From Sclerotinia nivalis (lineage: Eukaryota; Ascomycota; Leotiomycetes; Helotiales; Sclerotiniaceae): a DNA stretch of 64,000 bases. A program made the translations under genes and the position numbers. Shown piece by piece: positions 22,552 through 34,488 of this stretch (positions within the stretch are counted from its first letter, which is position 1; every line of letters starts with the position of its first letter). The stretch is taken from assembly GCA_029531795.1 (NCBI GenBank), contig JAPEIS010000014.1, positions 620,001 through 684,000 of the forward strand, written 5' to 3'. The notes beneath the pieces were generated by a model. That model made no database searches. It was not told the DNA's origin and was given only the letters and a program-made list of their open reading frames with translations.

Positions 22552-23277
22552 AATTGCAGATTTGAAAGATATACCGTTACTAAAAGCGCGCGAATAATTC
22601 CTAGGAAAGGAAGAAACGATTGAGGATTTTCGTAGTATACTATGTTTAGACGAAAGTCGCAGGAATTGCGGTTGTAGAAAACACATATGTGTAGAAAAAG
22701 ATAGTGGAAGGAATTATCGTGACGCTTGAGTGGTTGGTACGTGCTGGTCGTGCGATAAAGCTGGGGGAACCCCTTATCGATGTTAGCGCTTGGGGCTTTT
22801 TAGGCCTTTCATATGAGCCCGCTCTGGTGCGGACCACTGAACAAGGCCTTAAAGCCAGACCTGATATGGGTAAAAGACCGGTCTAAACCATTACTTCAAT
22901 CTACCAAATCAATCCTAACAATGATGAGAGCTAGACGATGAGATGAAGGATCATCCTCCCAGTCCTCATAGATTAGATCACAAGATATCAATGGCCGTAA
23001 GAATCAAAAGAAGATTGAATTATTTACTATTTAAATGAATTCTCTGGATATTAAAGAAAAACGGCTAATTAAGCAAAGGAGAAATGTAGAGATGTTCAGG
23101 TTAGAAAAGCCCAGCTCTACGAAAGCAGTCCATTAAAATCTCCTCTAACCTGCCTTCAAGAAAATGTCGCTTTTGGCAAATACTATCTCGCCATCATAAA
23201 AACAACCAATCATCCAAACCCAACCTCAATCTCAAGACCACCACCAACTGACCATCATTTCATACCTGACTACTTCC
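22552..23277. other. Intergenic between guanylate kinase and septin genes
   Basis: Contains the upstream region of guanylate kinase and the 3' flank of the septin gene. A GC-richer 180-bp segment (about 22710-22890) stands out, but I recognise neither a tRNA nor a gene in it. Confidence 0.35.
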
Positions 23278-24422
23278 TTAATAGCCGTTCATGGTCATTC
23301 TCTGGGAATTTCTGCTCAATTCTCTATCAGCTGCTGGACTGATAGGTCTGCTACCAGCATGTCCTGCAGCACTGCTCTCCTTGAGGGCCAACAATTGCTT
23401 AGCACGGAAGGTTTCGTAATGGATTTGAGATGTAGTTTCGATGAGATCTTGGAGATGGGTTCGGGTAAGGAAGTTTCGTAGGTAGACAAATTCGCAGTGA
23501 TTTTCGTCCTCAACATTGATAATACCCCATCTGTTTTGACGTCCTCGAACTGGTTTGCCTCCAACAATAATATCCTTCTCAGATCCAACTACGGCGAATG
23601 GAATGATGTCCTGATATTGTTAGCTTGCTTAATTGAGACCCAAATGTCGTGAAATTTACCTTGATTTGTGCGTTCAACGCTTTCTCCTCCTCATCAAACT
23701 CATCATTCTCATATGGGAACATCTTCAAGTTGTGGAAAGCGAACTCCTCCTTTATACGCTCCTTGAAAGCAGCACGTTCCTCCAAAGTCAAAGAATCCGA
23801 CTTGGCGATAACTGGTACAACATTGACAACATCTGAAAGCTTCTTCAAGACCACAATATCAATTGGCTTCAAGGCATGGCCAGAAGGTTGAATGAAGAAC
23901 AAACAACAGTGAATACGGGTATCTTGAATATATCTTTCTCTTTGAGCTGTAAGTTCCTTTCGGAGGTATGCAGAGTGTTGGTCCTTAATGTACTTGACGA
24001 TTGGATCCCAGCATCGATCGTTGTTTACTTGATCTCCATAACCTGGGGTATCGACAATATTAAGTCGCAGCTTTACGCCATTCTCCTCGATGATGTGGGA
24101 AACGGTTTGAATTTCGGTAGTAGATCGTACTGGCTCATCGGGGGTGAGTCTTCCCTTGGAATCCATCAAATGTGAGGCGAAGATGGTGTTGATGAGGGTG
24201 GATTTTCCGAGACCGGTTTGTCCTACGAGAAATCTATTAGAAAATTTCCCTAATGACTTATCGATAAATTCTCAAAGTGAACTCACCGACGCAAATAACG
24301 TTGAACTGGAAACCGCGTTTCAAGAGCTTGCGCTCGATTTGTGATGTGATACTATCGAAACCAACATGGCTTGTTGGGAAAACGGAAGGTTGAGGAGCAT
24401 GTCTATCAGTTATTGTCGACAT
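23278..24422 (-). CDS. cdc10: Septin, Cdc10 / AspD type
   Basis: Three exons, 24422..24287, 24222..23660 and 23610..23278, encode 343 aa. The N-terminus HVGFDSITSQIERKLLKRGFQF is the polybasic membrane-binding region typical of Cdc10. G1 P-loop GQTGLGKS (46-53), G3 DTPGYGD and G4 AKSD are intact. The septin unique element follows (GRQNRWGIINVED, then CEFVYLRNFLTRTHLQDLIE). The protein ends soon after (KESSAAG...MTMNGY) without a long coiled coil, a Cdc10 feature that separates it from Cdc3, Cdc11 and Cdc12. Septins form GTP-binding hetero-oligomeric filaments at septa, hyphal tips and infection structures. The gene is divergent from the bL32m gene with 366 bp between starts. Confidence 0.95.
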
Positions 24423-24788
24423 TTTGGAAAGAGTGTATTAAATTTTGAATCTTTCTAAACGAGGGTATTATCTTTGAATTGAATAGAAACAAATTACGAA
24501 GGTATTTCTTCGAAAGTAATATGCAATCAAAAGCGGTTGATCATAAACAAAGTTAGGGAAAGAGGTCGGTCTCCAGATTATTTTGGCGATATAGCATGGA
24601 CTTCAGGGGAAAGTAATTGGGCAATTATAAGCTAATCTTAAAATGCGCTAGCTTATCTGCATGTGGAAAGTAAACTAGTAAAGTAAAGCATCCGAGCCGA
24701 AAGATTCAAGATTTTGATAGATTAGCATCGACAGCGAGGTTGAGTACCAATAATACCACTTTAATAATTCGTGGAGATCTCAATCAGA
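24423..24788. promoter_or_regulatory. Shared upstream region of septin and bL32m genes
   Basis: 366 bp separate two divergent start codons, so it must hold both promoters. I see no definable element. Confidence 0.5.
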
Positions 24789-25455
24789 ATGGCGTCAGTT
24801 CACGCTACTACCTCGTCGATACTCTCGTCATTTCTTCCACGATTGGCACCTGCAACAGCCACTTTCGCAACGAGATCAACCACTTTATACTCACGACAAT
24901 TATCCCACCCATTACTCCCAGTACTCACCATCCCATCTGCGATACACCTCAATATCCCGGGATTTTTGGAAGGATTATGGGAGGGAATATTGAAGGCTGT
25001 GCCCAAGAAGAAGACTTCACATATGAAGAAGAGACATAGGCAGATGGCAGGCAAAGGATTACAAGATGTTACAAACTTGAATAGATGTTCTGCTTGTGGT
25101 CACATTAAGAGAGCACATTTATTATGTCCTTATTGTGTTGCTGGTAAGGAGCTTCTAAACGATATAGCACAGGAGCCCGGTTAACGGTGACATAGAAATT
25201 AAGACTTTATTCAAGACTAATGCACATGAGGAGAGATTTGCCGCAAAGCAAGCCAGAGCAGATGAGATTGCGGAGCAGAAAATAAGGATAGAAGCAGGGA
25301 AAGTAAGGGCTGCAGAGGAGCAGACAAAAAAAGAGGCTGAATTGGAGGAGCTGGAAACAAAGCGAGCAGAGAAGAAGGCAGCTAAGGATGCTGCGAGAAA
25401 GATATATGAGGAGAAGAATCCTAAGCAGGTTATCGGCAAGAGGAGAATTGATTAG
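24789..25455 (+). CDS. mrpl32: Mitochondrial large-subunit ribosomal protein bL32m
   Basis: Two exons, 24789..25143 and 25196..25455, give 204 aa. A basic/hydroxylated N-terminus (ATTSSILSSFLPRLAPATATFATRS) is a likely import presequence. The core reads PKKKTSHMKKRHRQMAGKGL, then zinc-binding CSACGH...LLCPYC. These are the bL32 signatures. In yeast the presequence is cleaved by the m-AAA protease before assembly next to the exit tunnel. After the intron the frame continues as a long Glu/Lys/Ala-rich helical tail of about 85 residues, far longer than bacterial L32 and common in fungi. The in-frame start is chosen at the second Met of the open frame, which lacks good context for the first. Without splicing the protein would stop 13 residues after CPYCVA. 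Confidence 0.93.
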
Positions 25456-25838
25456 CTGAAGATAAGTGATGAGTAGAGGGAGGGCGGAATAGGATTAGTG
25501 AGGGAGGCTGGTGGGGTTTCAGAAGGTGGTGATGATCATGTATGGCATCAGTAAAGGCTTTTGGGATATAAGGAAGAGATCCTGATTGTGAGGTATATTT
25601 CCTCAGAAGTGGTACGAATGATAGAACTGTACAATCAAAATAACAATATCCTACCACATCCATCAATTATTCTAAATCTTATGTGAATTGTGTTTGTTTG
25701 AAGCTGACTTCACATGTGAGATAACATTTTCTTCAACCCCGCCAAAGCTTCCAGAGCTTCGGCTTCATTTACATCATCCACCAAACACAATTCTTCTCCA
25801 ACAACCATATACCCAGATTTTCAAATGAACCGGTGACA
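25456..25838. other. Intergenic, 383 bp
   Basis: 3' flank of bL32m and upstream region of ski8. Nothing recognisable. Confidence 0.4.
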
Positions 25839-27040
25839 ATGGTATGTGAGCCCTCAATTCCTTCATGCTTGCTCTAACAATGTAAAGTCTAAACAATACC
25901 TCACAACCCACACGATCGATAATGGTAAGTCGACCCAAATACCCCTCCAATCCCACCTCCTTATCAACTGTCCCCTACTATACTACCACCTCAACTCTAG
26001 CACTATACTAACACAACCACCAGCCCACAAAACCGACATCTTCTCTCTCGCTGTAACGCCCACCTCCATCCTCTCCGCCTCCGGCACATCAACCCTCAAA
26101 ATCCACAGCACGCTCACCACACCCCCCTCCCTCACTCAATCACTACCCGCCCACAAACTGGGCTGCCACCACATCTGCACCTCTCGATCTGGGACCGTCG
26201 CTGCATCCGCGGGATTCGATGGTACAGTTAGTATTTGGACAAATTCAGAATCCAAGAACGAAAACGGCGCGGAAGTATGGTCGCATCATGGTCATGTCCT
26301 CGATGGTAATAAACCAGGTGAGATATGGGCGCTGGCTCTAAGTGCAGATGGACAATTCCTTGCGGGTACAACTGTGGATGGGAAGATTGGTGTGTGGGAT
26401 TTGTTACAAGTAGGTGAGGAAGGGAAAGGGGAGAATGCGGGAAAGAAAAGTGTGGGTAAGAAAATCCGCGAGTATGAGACGAAGGGGAGTTTTGGACTAT
26501 GTGTGGATATTAGTGCGGATGGGAGGTTTACGGCTAGTGGACATGAGAATGGAGGGGTTTATGTTTTTAATAATGACACCGGGAGGATGGTGCATAGTTT
26601 ACCTGGTGAGTTCTTTCATGAGATGAAGTCAGGGACATAAGTAGGAGATAGAACTAACACAACTAGGCCTCATCCAACCAATCCGCACTCTCTCCTTCTC
26701 ACCCCTCTCCACGTACCTCGCTGCCGCTGGGGACTCCGCAACCATAGCCCTTTACTCTGTTGCCCATGGCGAACAAGTCGCTAACATGACCGGCCACACT
26801 GCATGGATTTTCAGCATAGACTGGAGTTTTACTGGCGAGTATCTGGCTAGCGGCGCATGGGATGGCAAAGTAAAGGTGTGGAGTGTAGAAGGGAGAAATT
26901 GTGTGGCTACGCATAGTGAAACGGATAAGGCGCTTTGGGCTGTGAAGTGGTTGCCGAAGGTGCAGGGGAGGAGTGAGGCGTTTGTTACAGGAGGAACGAA
27001 TGGAAGTTTGAGTTTTTATAGGGAGGCTACTGGTGGTTGA
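25839..27040 (+). CDS. ski8: Ski8 / Rec14-type WD40 protein
   Basis: Four exons: 25839..25841, 25888..25924, 26024..26605 and 26667..27040 (331 aa). The first coding exon is just ATG, followed by GTATGTG and a 46-bp intron with a CTAAC branch point; exon 2 then reads SKQYLTTHTIDN. This gives the conserved fungal start MSKQYLTTHTIDNAHKTDIF. WD blocks include ALAVTPTSILSASG, SAGFDGTVSIW, IWALALSADGQFLAGTTVDGKIGVWDL, TGHTAWIFSIDWSFTGEYLASGAWDGKVKVW and FVTGGTNGSLSFYRE. Ski8 is the beta-propeller subunit of the cytoplasmic Ski complex feeding the exosome; it also serves meiotic recombination with Spo11 in some fungi. Intron 2 (25925..26023) is 99 bp, stop-free and in frame. Confidence 0.92.
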
Positions 27041-29055
27041 GTGATGAGATCATGAGGTGACGGTCCTAAGGTTGAGTGAAAGAAGCTTTTCTTCGCTACT
27101 GATTAAGGAGCACGGGGGAGGGTGCAAATCTCCAATTGTGTGCATCAGCAAGGGCACGCAGATATAGTATTTGAGGCATATACAAAAGTTCTAATAGATG
27201 GCTATCTATTTGGCTACAAATACAAATAGCTACGTACTAGATAGCTAGTTACATCACAAACGTTACAATCAAACAAGGATACTGCAAGTTGCAGATCATT
27301 TCTCCATTACTATCTATACACCCTTGAGGCAAAGCAAGGAAATCAAAAAAAATGGCACATCAATCGTTTAAGAATGATATATCAAAGCTTATCTACTTTC
27401 CATTCTAATTCACATTCACATTCTTCATATTCAACTCCCTTCTACTTCACCTAGTGACCTCCTCGTATCTACCCACCAACCACAACATAACACAACACTT
27501 CTTATCTCTTCTCAGGTTCCCTTCCAAATAGCACTCCATGCAAATAAGAAAATCCAGTGATCCGAGTTTAGTATATTAAGTCCTGCTTGGATTTATACTT
27601 GCTAGTTGAGTATATGGGTTGGATATTAGATTTTGGATTTTGGATTTTGGATATTGGCAGCTAGCTAATTTATTAGCAATACCTAGCTATTGTTATTTCA
27701 TCATTACCTACCTACCCCCCTCTCAACATCTAAATGCTACCATCGCATCTAAAGACTATACACTATACTCTAAATACCTACCTCTCATTCACAAAACTAT
27801 ACTCCGTACAGTCCACCAATCGAGTCGGATGTAGATGTAGATGTAGATATTAAGCAATACCTATACAAGAAGATCTCTCGATTATTCATTCATTCGTGTA
27901 TTCATGTGTTTACTTAAAAAGAAGACATTCCCCTCCAGGGGAAAGGGGGAAGGAGTAGCTAGACTGTAATGTATATAAGTATGAGAATATGAGAGTCGCA
28001 GTAAGGAATAGAGATATAAATAATAAATAATATCTAATATCTAATATCTAATATCTAATATCTAATATCTAATATCTAGTCTCAAACAGCCAAATAGAAA
28101 GATACCTACTCAGTAGTCTATTCTAATCTCGTCTAGTGTAGTCTAGAATAGAAGAAGAAGGAAAAAATACTTGGAGAAAAGCATTCATGACCTGAAATAA
28201 AACGAGGAAGAATGAATGATATGGGCTGACGGGATGGATATCTTGATGATTAGATGAATACGCAAGTCTTATTTGGTGTTTATATTCTTATATTATTGTG
28301 TTATTTATCTGATGTTATATTGTTGGATGGGAATTACGGGGGTGTATGTGTATTTGTATATATACCTATTGAAAAAAAATAGCTTTAAGAGTGGAGAGTG
28401 GAGGGGAGGGAGAGGGGAAGCGAAAAATCATTTACCTCCTATCAAATAAACATTTTTGACTATATAACGAACTGGATGGGGAAAGGGAGGGAGAAGGGGA
28501 GAAATAGGAGGATACTTCATTGCTTATTAGATATTGCTCACTGGATATTGCTACGTATTCTTTTTTACTTTATAAAAGCAAAAGACAATTGACGCGAATA
28601 AAGTGATAGAGGAGTAGAGGAGATGTTAACTGATATTTCCACTTCTTCCAATGATACTGTGCTTCTAGATATTATGATCATGAAGTGTAATACTTCATGG
28701 ATGGTATGAAAGATATTGGTTATGACTTGGTATCCTCGCATACCTTGATTAGAAAATATTAACTTGCTTTTGAATATTCGCAACTCTGCAAATGAAAAAA
28801 AAGTATAATCGGCTTTGAGAAAACGTAGTAAAGCACGATTTAAATTCTTCGATTTGCTCATCTGAAACTTCGCTCGACTAAACTGCAAAAAAACTATCCT
28901 GGTATCTCTGTAATGTAATATGCACAAATTTATCTTCGTCTTTCATCTCGAAATCCGCATCTCTTCTCACTCCTTCCACTCACCTCATTTCTCAGCTCCC
29001 GCATCCACACCTCTAAACCTCCCCACCCATCCCCAAAATCAAAGAACCACTCCCT
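27041..29055. other. 2-kb intergenic region with short repeats
   Basis: No supported gene. It has GTAGAT repeats near 27829-27848, the (TAATATC)n run, and AT-rich sequence. Short frames at 28398-28592 and 28565-28927 show no protein character. Confidence 0.45.
28028..28078. repeat. (TAATATC)n heptamer repeat
   Basis: Seven heptamer units reading TAATATC in a row in the 3' intergenic region of ski8. Confidence 0.95.
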
Positions 29056-29747
29056 CTAGAACAAAAAAGCACCAACCAATCCAACAGCACCCAAAAATCC
29101 CGGAACAACCAAAGCTCCAGCACCATTTCCAGCAGCGGTTACAGTTGCAGCAGCAGAACTTCCCGTTGCACTAGCTGTCGATCCACTTGTACCAGTTGCA
29201 CTTCCGCTTCCTGTAATTCTTGCTCCGGTTCCACTTGCTGTTGCGGTTGCCGAGCCGGATGCTGTGCTTGTGCCTGTAGCTGTGGCTGAGGCGGAGGAGG
29301 AGGATGATGTAATTGCTGTTAGAGTTTAGTTAGCATTGTACTTCTTTTATTTCCTCCTAATCCGTTCCTATCTAATATCCAACAAGCGCCAAGCCCAGAA
29401 CACACATAATTTCTTCAACAGATCTCATTGCCCCTCCCTCCCTAATCCCTTCCATACCCACAACCCAAGAAACATCCCCCATAACAAGAAAAAAACTCAC
29501 TAATTGTAACCCCCGCGCCCCCAAGACAAGTACTCTTATAAGAGCTCACAGCCTCCTCATAAGTATCCTTTGCACATTTCTCCGTAATATTTCCCACAAC
29601 AGCATTTTCCAACGTTCCGCAGAGAGCCTTCAAATCAGAGGGGGTAGCTTGTTCATTGACGGCTGCGAGGAGACAGGCGGGTGGAGTGGCTGATACGGAG
29701 AGGGCGAGAAGGGAAAGAGTAAGGGTGATGAGAGTTGGAGTTTGCAT
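29056..29747 (-). CDS. GPI-anchored secreted protein with a small 4-Cys domain
   Basis: Two exons, 29747..29501 and 29315..29056, encode 168 aa. Signal peptide: MQTPTLITLTLSLLALSVSA. A compact domain follows with four cysteines (PPACLLAAVNEQA, LKALCGTLENAVV, EKCAKDTYEEAV, STCLGGAG). Then comes a Ser/Thr/Ala/Gly-rich stalk and a hydrophobic C-terminus (VVPGFLGAVGLVGAFLF) fitting GPI attachment. It resembles widespread fungal GPI proteins of unknown function. It is not CFEM, which needs eight cysteines. The junction ...GVT-I/T-ITSSSS closes in frame with canonical GTGAGT and CTAACAG sites. Codons shift from C-ending at each exon's start to G/T-ending at its end. Confidence 0.82.
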
Positions 29748-30712
29748 TTTTGCAGTTGGCGTGAGTAAGGTTGGTATTTTTGATGCGATTGGAATGTGCT
29801 GGAAGGAGTTTGAATCGAAGAATCAGGAATTGACGTTTAGAAAGTAATGAGAGTAAAAGAAACCAATAACTAAAAGAACGTGTGTGTTGTAAAGAGAGGA
29901 CAGCGTCAATACGCAAAAACTTGAAGATCTACTCTGGAGAAATGTAGAAAAGTAAAAGTACAAAGTAGGTACGAAGTTACCAAAGGTTGTCTGAAACACA
30001 ACTTCGTGAAAGAAATGAAGGTCGCCAGAGATCCTCCTGTTGTGATTGAGCGTGCTAAATGGGGAATGGCGGGGCTTGGCCTGCTTGGCGGGGGATGGTT
30101 CCCAGGGATTTGAGTGTACAACGCTAATTTTAGAGTTGAGTTTAGTGTCAGGTACCCGAAAATTGGTGCTGAAATGATAAAATTGCAGGCTGTGGCTCAT
30201 TTGTCGGAGAATGGAAGATTTACGAATAGAACATCATTATAGTGACGTTCTAGGGAGATTCTATTATCATTTGAATATATATGGATATTCAATTTGACGG
30301 TCTAAGAGTGATGCAGTTTGAGATTTTGGCATTGAAATGGACCCAGATTTTAAGAAGGGCCAAAAAGGCGTCTCATTGGAAAGATCAGATCAATAATGCT
30401 ATTGGTAAAACATTGTATCCATTCATTTATATATAGTAGGCATTACAAAAGAGAACTATTAAGACATATCACAACAATTCATACACCATCTCTTATCTTT
30501 AACAACTCTAGTCCAACATACGATCCGGTCATATACATGAAATTCCTTCCGTCTCAAGCGTCAAGCCTCTTAGAGCGACCGCTATCACATTCATAACACA
30601 TGAAAGCCTTATTTCCAGATTCTAGCGTCATTCTTGGGGTATAGCAAGAAGCAGTGTTCTACCATCGTTCATACATTCGTTTATTTCTCGAGTAAAGACA
30701 TTGGCATGGCAC
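29748..30712. other. Intergenic, about 960 bp
   Basis: Upstream of the 4-Cys GPI gene and downstream of the cupredoxin-like gene. Nothing recognisable; short frames only. Confidence 0.4.
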
Positions 30713-31666
30713 CTACATGGCTATTAGAATTAACCAATGAATATAAATCACCAAGGAGAAGAATACTAACCAGAAATACCACCAAACATTCCAACACCCT
30801 GTACAGCAGCATCGGGGAAAGCAGCTTGTCCACATAGACAACTGCAAGAGCATGTTCCATCGGTACCTGTTGTTCCAGTTCCAGAAGCTACTGTTGCCAC
30901 TGCAGCAGCTGGTGATGCTACAGCACTTGAGGCTGCTTCGCCACCAACACCGCTGGAAGGAGTTATTCCTTGAATTGCACTCAGGGTTCCGGTACCATTT
31001 TGTGCAACGGCCATAGCTTTGAACATGGCTTGGCTTTTGCTGGCAGTAGGATTAATACTGAAAACCATTCCCAAACCGCAGTGGCCAGCTTGACGGCAGT
31101 AAAACCCTGTGTTCGTATTAGAATTGATTACCAACGAGTGTATATGCGGTATACTAACATTGAGGAGTATCGGTCATGACTTGCACAGCCATCGATGGAG
31201 GAGGATTGATGGCATTGTCCACGTTAGGCACGAACCCAGTATCCATTCCTCCAGCCAATTTTTCACACGGTGTCGCAAAACCTGATTGTGTGAGGGTGTG
31301 ATTTTTAGCTTCAAAATTGAAAACAACCATATCTCCTACAGCAGCGGAAACTGTGTCCGGCGTGTAGACAGTACCAGCCGCACCACCAACTGTGACAGTA
31401 TGTGTTGCTGCGCCCGCTCCTTGAGTAACGGTTTTAGTGTCCGTTAAGGTTTGGGTGGCAGCTCCACCACCATTATTGGTCCAGATGATGATGATGTCCT
31501 CGCTCTTAGCTTGCACAATTGTAATGTCCTTCTCCTTGACAACAAGCTCCGATGATCTTTCGGCGAACTCTGGCGTTATTACTCCGCGACCAACCAAGTC
31601 ATGCTGAAGATTACCGGCCAAAGCTAATGGTGCTGCGCATAATGCTGCGATGACTGAAGATCTCAT
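30713..31666 (-). CDS. Secreted cupredoxin-domain (extracellular serine-rich type) protein
   Basis: Three exons, 31666..31159, 31106..30771 and a predicted 8-nt final exon 30720..30713, give 283 aa. Signal peptide: MRSSVIAALCAAPLALA. Residues about 95-205 form a plastocyanin-like fold: TVYTPDTVSAAVGDMVVFNF, EAKNHTLTQSGFATPCEKL and WFYCRQAGHCGLGMVFSINP. The H...C...H/M spacing (NHTL, CRQAGHCGLGM) could bind copper. This matches the fungal extracellular serine-rich proteins often found in secretomes; substrates are unknown. A low-complexity Ala/Gly/Thr tail and a small CSCSCLC cluster end the protein. If the last intron is not used, translation stops a few residues later at 30766 with nearly the same protein. 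Confidence 0.85.
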
Positions 31667-33137
31667 GACGAATATATTAGGGTGTAAGGACTGAATGTCG
31701 TATAAATATAAGATGAATGTGAAAGAGTGATATGCAAACCGCGCTGCGGAGAAAAGTTAAACTATCAAAGCTGTCTTAGCTTGTGTAATGATCGTGAATT
31801 GACTTAAGTAGTAAAGTAGCCGGTTGGCGAGAGCCTGCTCGTGATAGTATTAATAGAAGAAGACTAAAAGAAGGATGAACAAAAGTCTTTACAAGTTCAA
31901 GAATGATAGAATGAGAGAAAAGAATGCATTGGGTCTCGGGGACGGTCTTGATATTAATCCAGTCATAAGAAATGTAATAATAGGGCTCAAAGACAAAATA
32001 AAAGCACTTGCTTCGAACATCCTTGGTCGAAACGATTCGGTGAAGGGGGTTGAGAAGCCTCCAGGATTTATCGTACCACTCGGAGACCTACTTGTCCGGT
32101 TCGGAGTCAATTGTACTGCCATCAGAAAAAGAAAGTTACTACCAGGAGCCTTAACGAAGTTCTATGCCAAAGGTTCCAACGTTTTAGAAACGAGGTTTGG
32201 ATGAAGATGTGATGAAAACCCTTGTCACCAATGCCAAGCCCAAACACAAGATAATCTTTAATTTTTCATCCCTGTATTTTAACGCCAAAGGTCGCTGAAC
32301 ACTATGTTCACAGCCTATAGTACAGCCTATATTGAAGTCCATCTTTGCTCCATAGGGACATTTTACCCTGGTCCAGCCCTAACATTTATTGTTTTGGGAC
32401 CTCCTGTGGCGCGTGCCAGATTCGTCTCAGCTGTCATATTGGGACGACAGGTAACTGGACATGGGATAAATGTCAATGTTGAAATCTTTTTTGAAGCTAA
32501 TGTCTCCAACATTAGATTCGATGATGTAAAGAAGGAGAACTTTGATCTGATAATTGGTGTGAGGCGCACGGAGGGCCGTGAATTGAAAGATATTCATCTG
32601 ATGTTTTCTCGATGCTAGGGTCAGGATGAAAGTAATCATTTCTTTGCAGCCATGCTTACAAATGTCTTCCGTAATATCCTATATAAATTAGAGCGGTGGT
32701 CATTACCCCAGATATTGACGATTAAGGCGTTCACCATCAGCGGTATCAAAAGCAGGACTTCCTATCCCACATCTCATCATAAGCATTAGAGGAAACTCTT
32801 CGGGCGATGAAATCGTATGAAGACAAGAGTAGAGGAACTTCAGTCAATGCGCACAATGTAGGTACCCGAGGTCAATCATGATTCATGAAACCATATAATA
32901 CATATCTCCTATACCTGCTGTAACGTTGGTGCTTCTAAGCTACCATGAGATCATCCTTCAAATTTTTTGACATCTGCCACAACGGCACGGTATGGCACAG
33001 CTCGGACTTCGTACCGATCCCAAATCTTAATGCTCGCCTTTGAATAAGATCAGACGGTTCAAACTATCCGTGTCACAGATACTCGTAATAGTGACGATTG
33101 TTCCTCCATAAGGTCTTCATTCTATACTTCGTGCTTG
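31667..33137. other. Intergenic with an unexplained open-frame patch at 31875-32640
   Basis: No supported gene. Two plus-strand frames (31875-32204, 109 codons; 32304-32618, 104 codons) and overlapping minus-strand frames (31889-32122, 32363-32569) lie here. None has a recognisable motif and I cannot decide the strand. A degraded gene is possible. Confidence 0.3.
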
Positions 33138-33839
33138 TTAAGTACCCTTATTGGTCTGTCTCTGCTGTTGGCCTTCATAAAGTCCGGTGTAGTAGCCAGC
33201 ATAGTACCAAGACATCAGTAAATTCTTAAGGTTTTCATCGTGAACTGTATGAGAACTCCACGTCAGCCTGAGCCTTACGTATATCAACAGCGTGCACATC
33301 TCACCTTGGCCAATTAACTGTGGTGGCAGTGTCGGAGCTTTTGAAGATGGAGGTTGAGATCCGCTCTCTTTTGCTGCACCGGTAGGTTGTTCATCAACCT
33401 AAAGGATGATAAGATTTATTCAAAAAGTGTATCAGTGATCGTTTTCAATACTTACTTTAGGTCCAGTCTCTGTTGGAGTATGATCTTCTGTTTTTTCAAA
33501 CTCGCTTTGCTCGATAACATTCTCCTTCAGATGTTCTTCAACGATCCCCCCACCATCTTCATCCATCATTCCTTCCCTAGGAGAGGTTAGTGATGACATA
33601 ATACTAAGGCGAACTGATGCCTTACAATCCATTATTCTGGTTTTCAAACGCGCTCAACACATCCTCAACTTTTTCTCCTCGAGCGTGAATACTATGATAC
33701 TTCTGTTTGTTATTAGCAATATCCACATCACCAGGCTTGAATTATTTACCTCGTATTCTTTTAGAGCTTCATTCCACGAGTCCACAAGGGTAGAATCGTC
33801 CCATATCTCTGCATGTGTACCATTGTTCTGCGGGGCCAT
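33138..33839 (-). CDS. smn1: Survival motor neuron (SMN) homologue, Tudor-less
   Basis: Five short exons (33839..33750, 33702..33626, 33576..33456, 33398..33305, 33244..33138) encode 162 aa; all junctions are canonical and in frame. The N-terminus, about residues 10-30 (IWDDSTLVDSWNEALKEYE), matches the Gemin2-binding helix of SMN. The C-terminus SWYYAGYYTGLYEG is the YG-box (tyrosine/glycine zipper) that oligomerises SMN. Between them is an acidic, Pro-rich linker with no Tudor domain, as in fission yeast Smn1. SMN with Gemin2 assembles Sm rings on spliceosomal snRNAs. The gene is lost in budding yeast, and because of its five exons it is easily missed. Identification rests on both terminal motifs. 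Confidence 0.9.
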
Positions 33840-34488
33840 TTTGCGATGCAATACTGATTGTGGTTGGAGAGTGAAAGAAATCGTGGAGCTGAAGGTAGCG
33901 AAACTAGCAGAATGTACGCAAGATATTTTATTTTGCCACAACTTCACTTTCTTCGAGGTAAAACATCTTGAGTTTGTCAATGATAGTTCTTACGCTTTCT
34001 AGCTGATAATTTCATCTATACCACGATGCCACATACTTGATAAATCAGTATCACGTGGCTGCACGTGACAATACCAAAGTAGGTGATGCCGGCGAGTGCA
34101 ATAGACCTGACTGTCGCAGGTGCACAAAATATGACCATTACCCACTTCAACACCAATGGGAGAGAAGTCGCAAAGTTCACGTAGAATATCCCTTGTGGAG
34201 GTTGGATAGTTCACTGAGAGAAGTTGGATCTTGTCCTATCTTCTAATATTGAAATCATATTATTATCTGCTATTACACAAACATGCTTCGAATTTCGAAT
34301 TCATTATTCCATTCCTCAATTTCCAAATAACCAAGTTTTGATATTCTCATTATTACCCAAGTCATCATGTGCAAACTCCTAACACAATACATGTCATTTA
34401 GCCAGTGTGAATCCAATATCCATCTCCCATCTCCCATCTCCCATCTCCGATCTCCGATCTCCCATTTTCTATTCGCCATTCCCCATTC
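33840..34488. other. Intergenic, about 650 bp
   Basis: Upstream of the SMN gene and downstream of axl2. A run of CATCTCC-type repeats lies near 34423-34462. Nothing else recognisable. Confidence 0.4.

Noticed and set aside
22710..22890. GC-richer block considered as tRNA or other structured RNA
   Set aside because: No A-box/B-box pair or cloverleaf could be drawn by eye.
27829..28078. Short direct repeats considered as a CRISPR array
   Set aside because: Units are contiguous 6-7 bp microsatellites without spacers, and the genome is eukaryotic.
29056..29747. CFEM domain in the GPI-anchored protein
   Set aside because: Only four cysteines are present; CFEM requires eight with fixed spacing.
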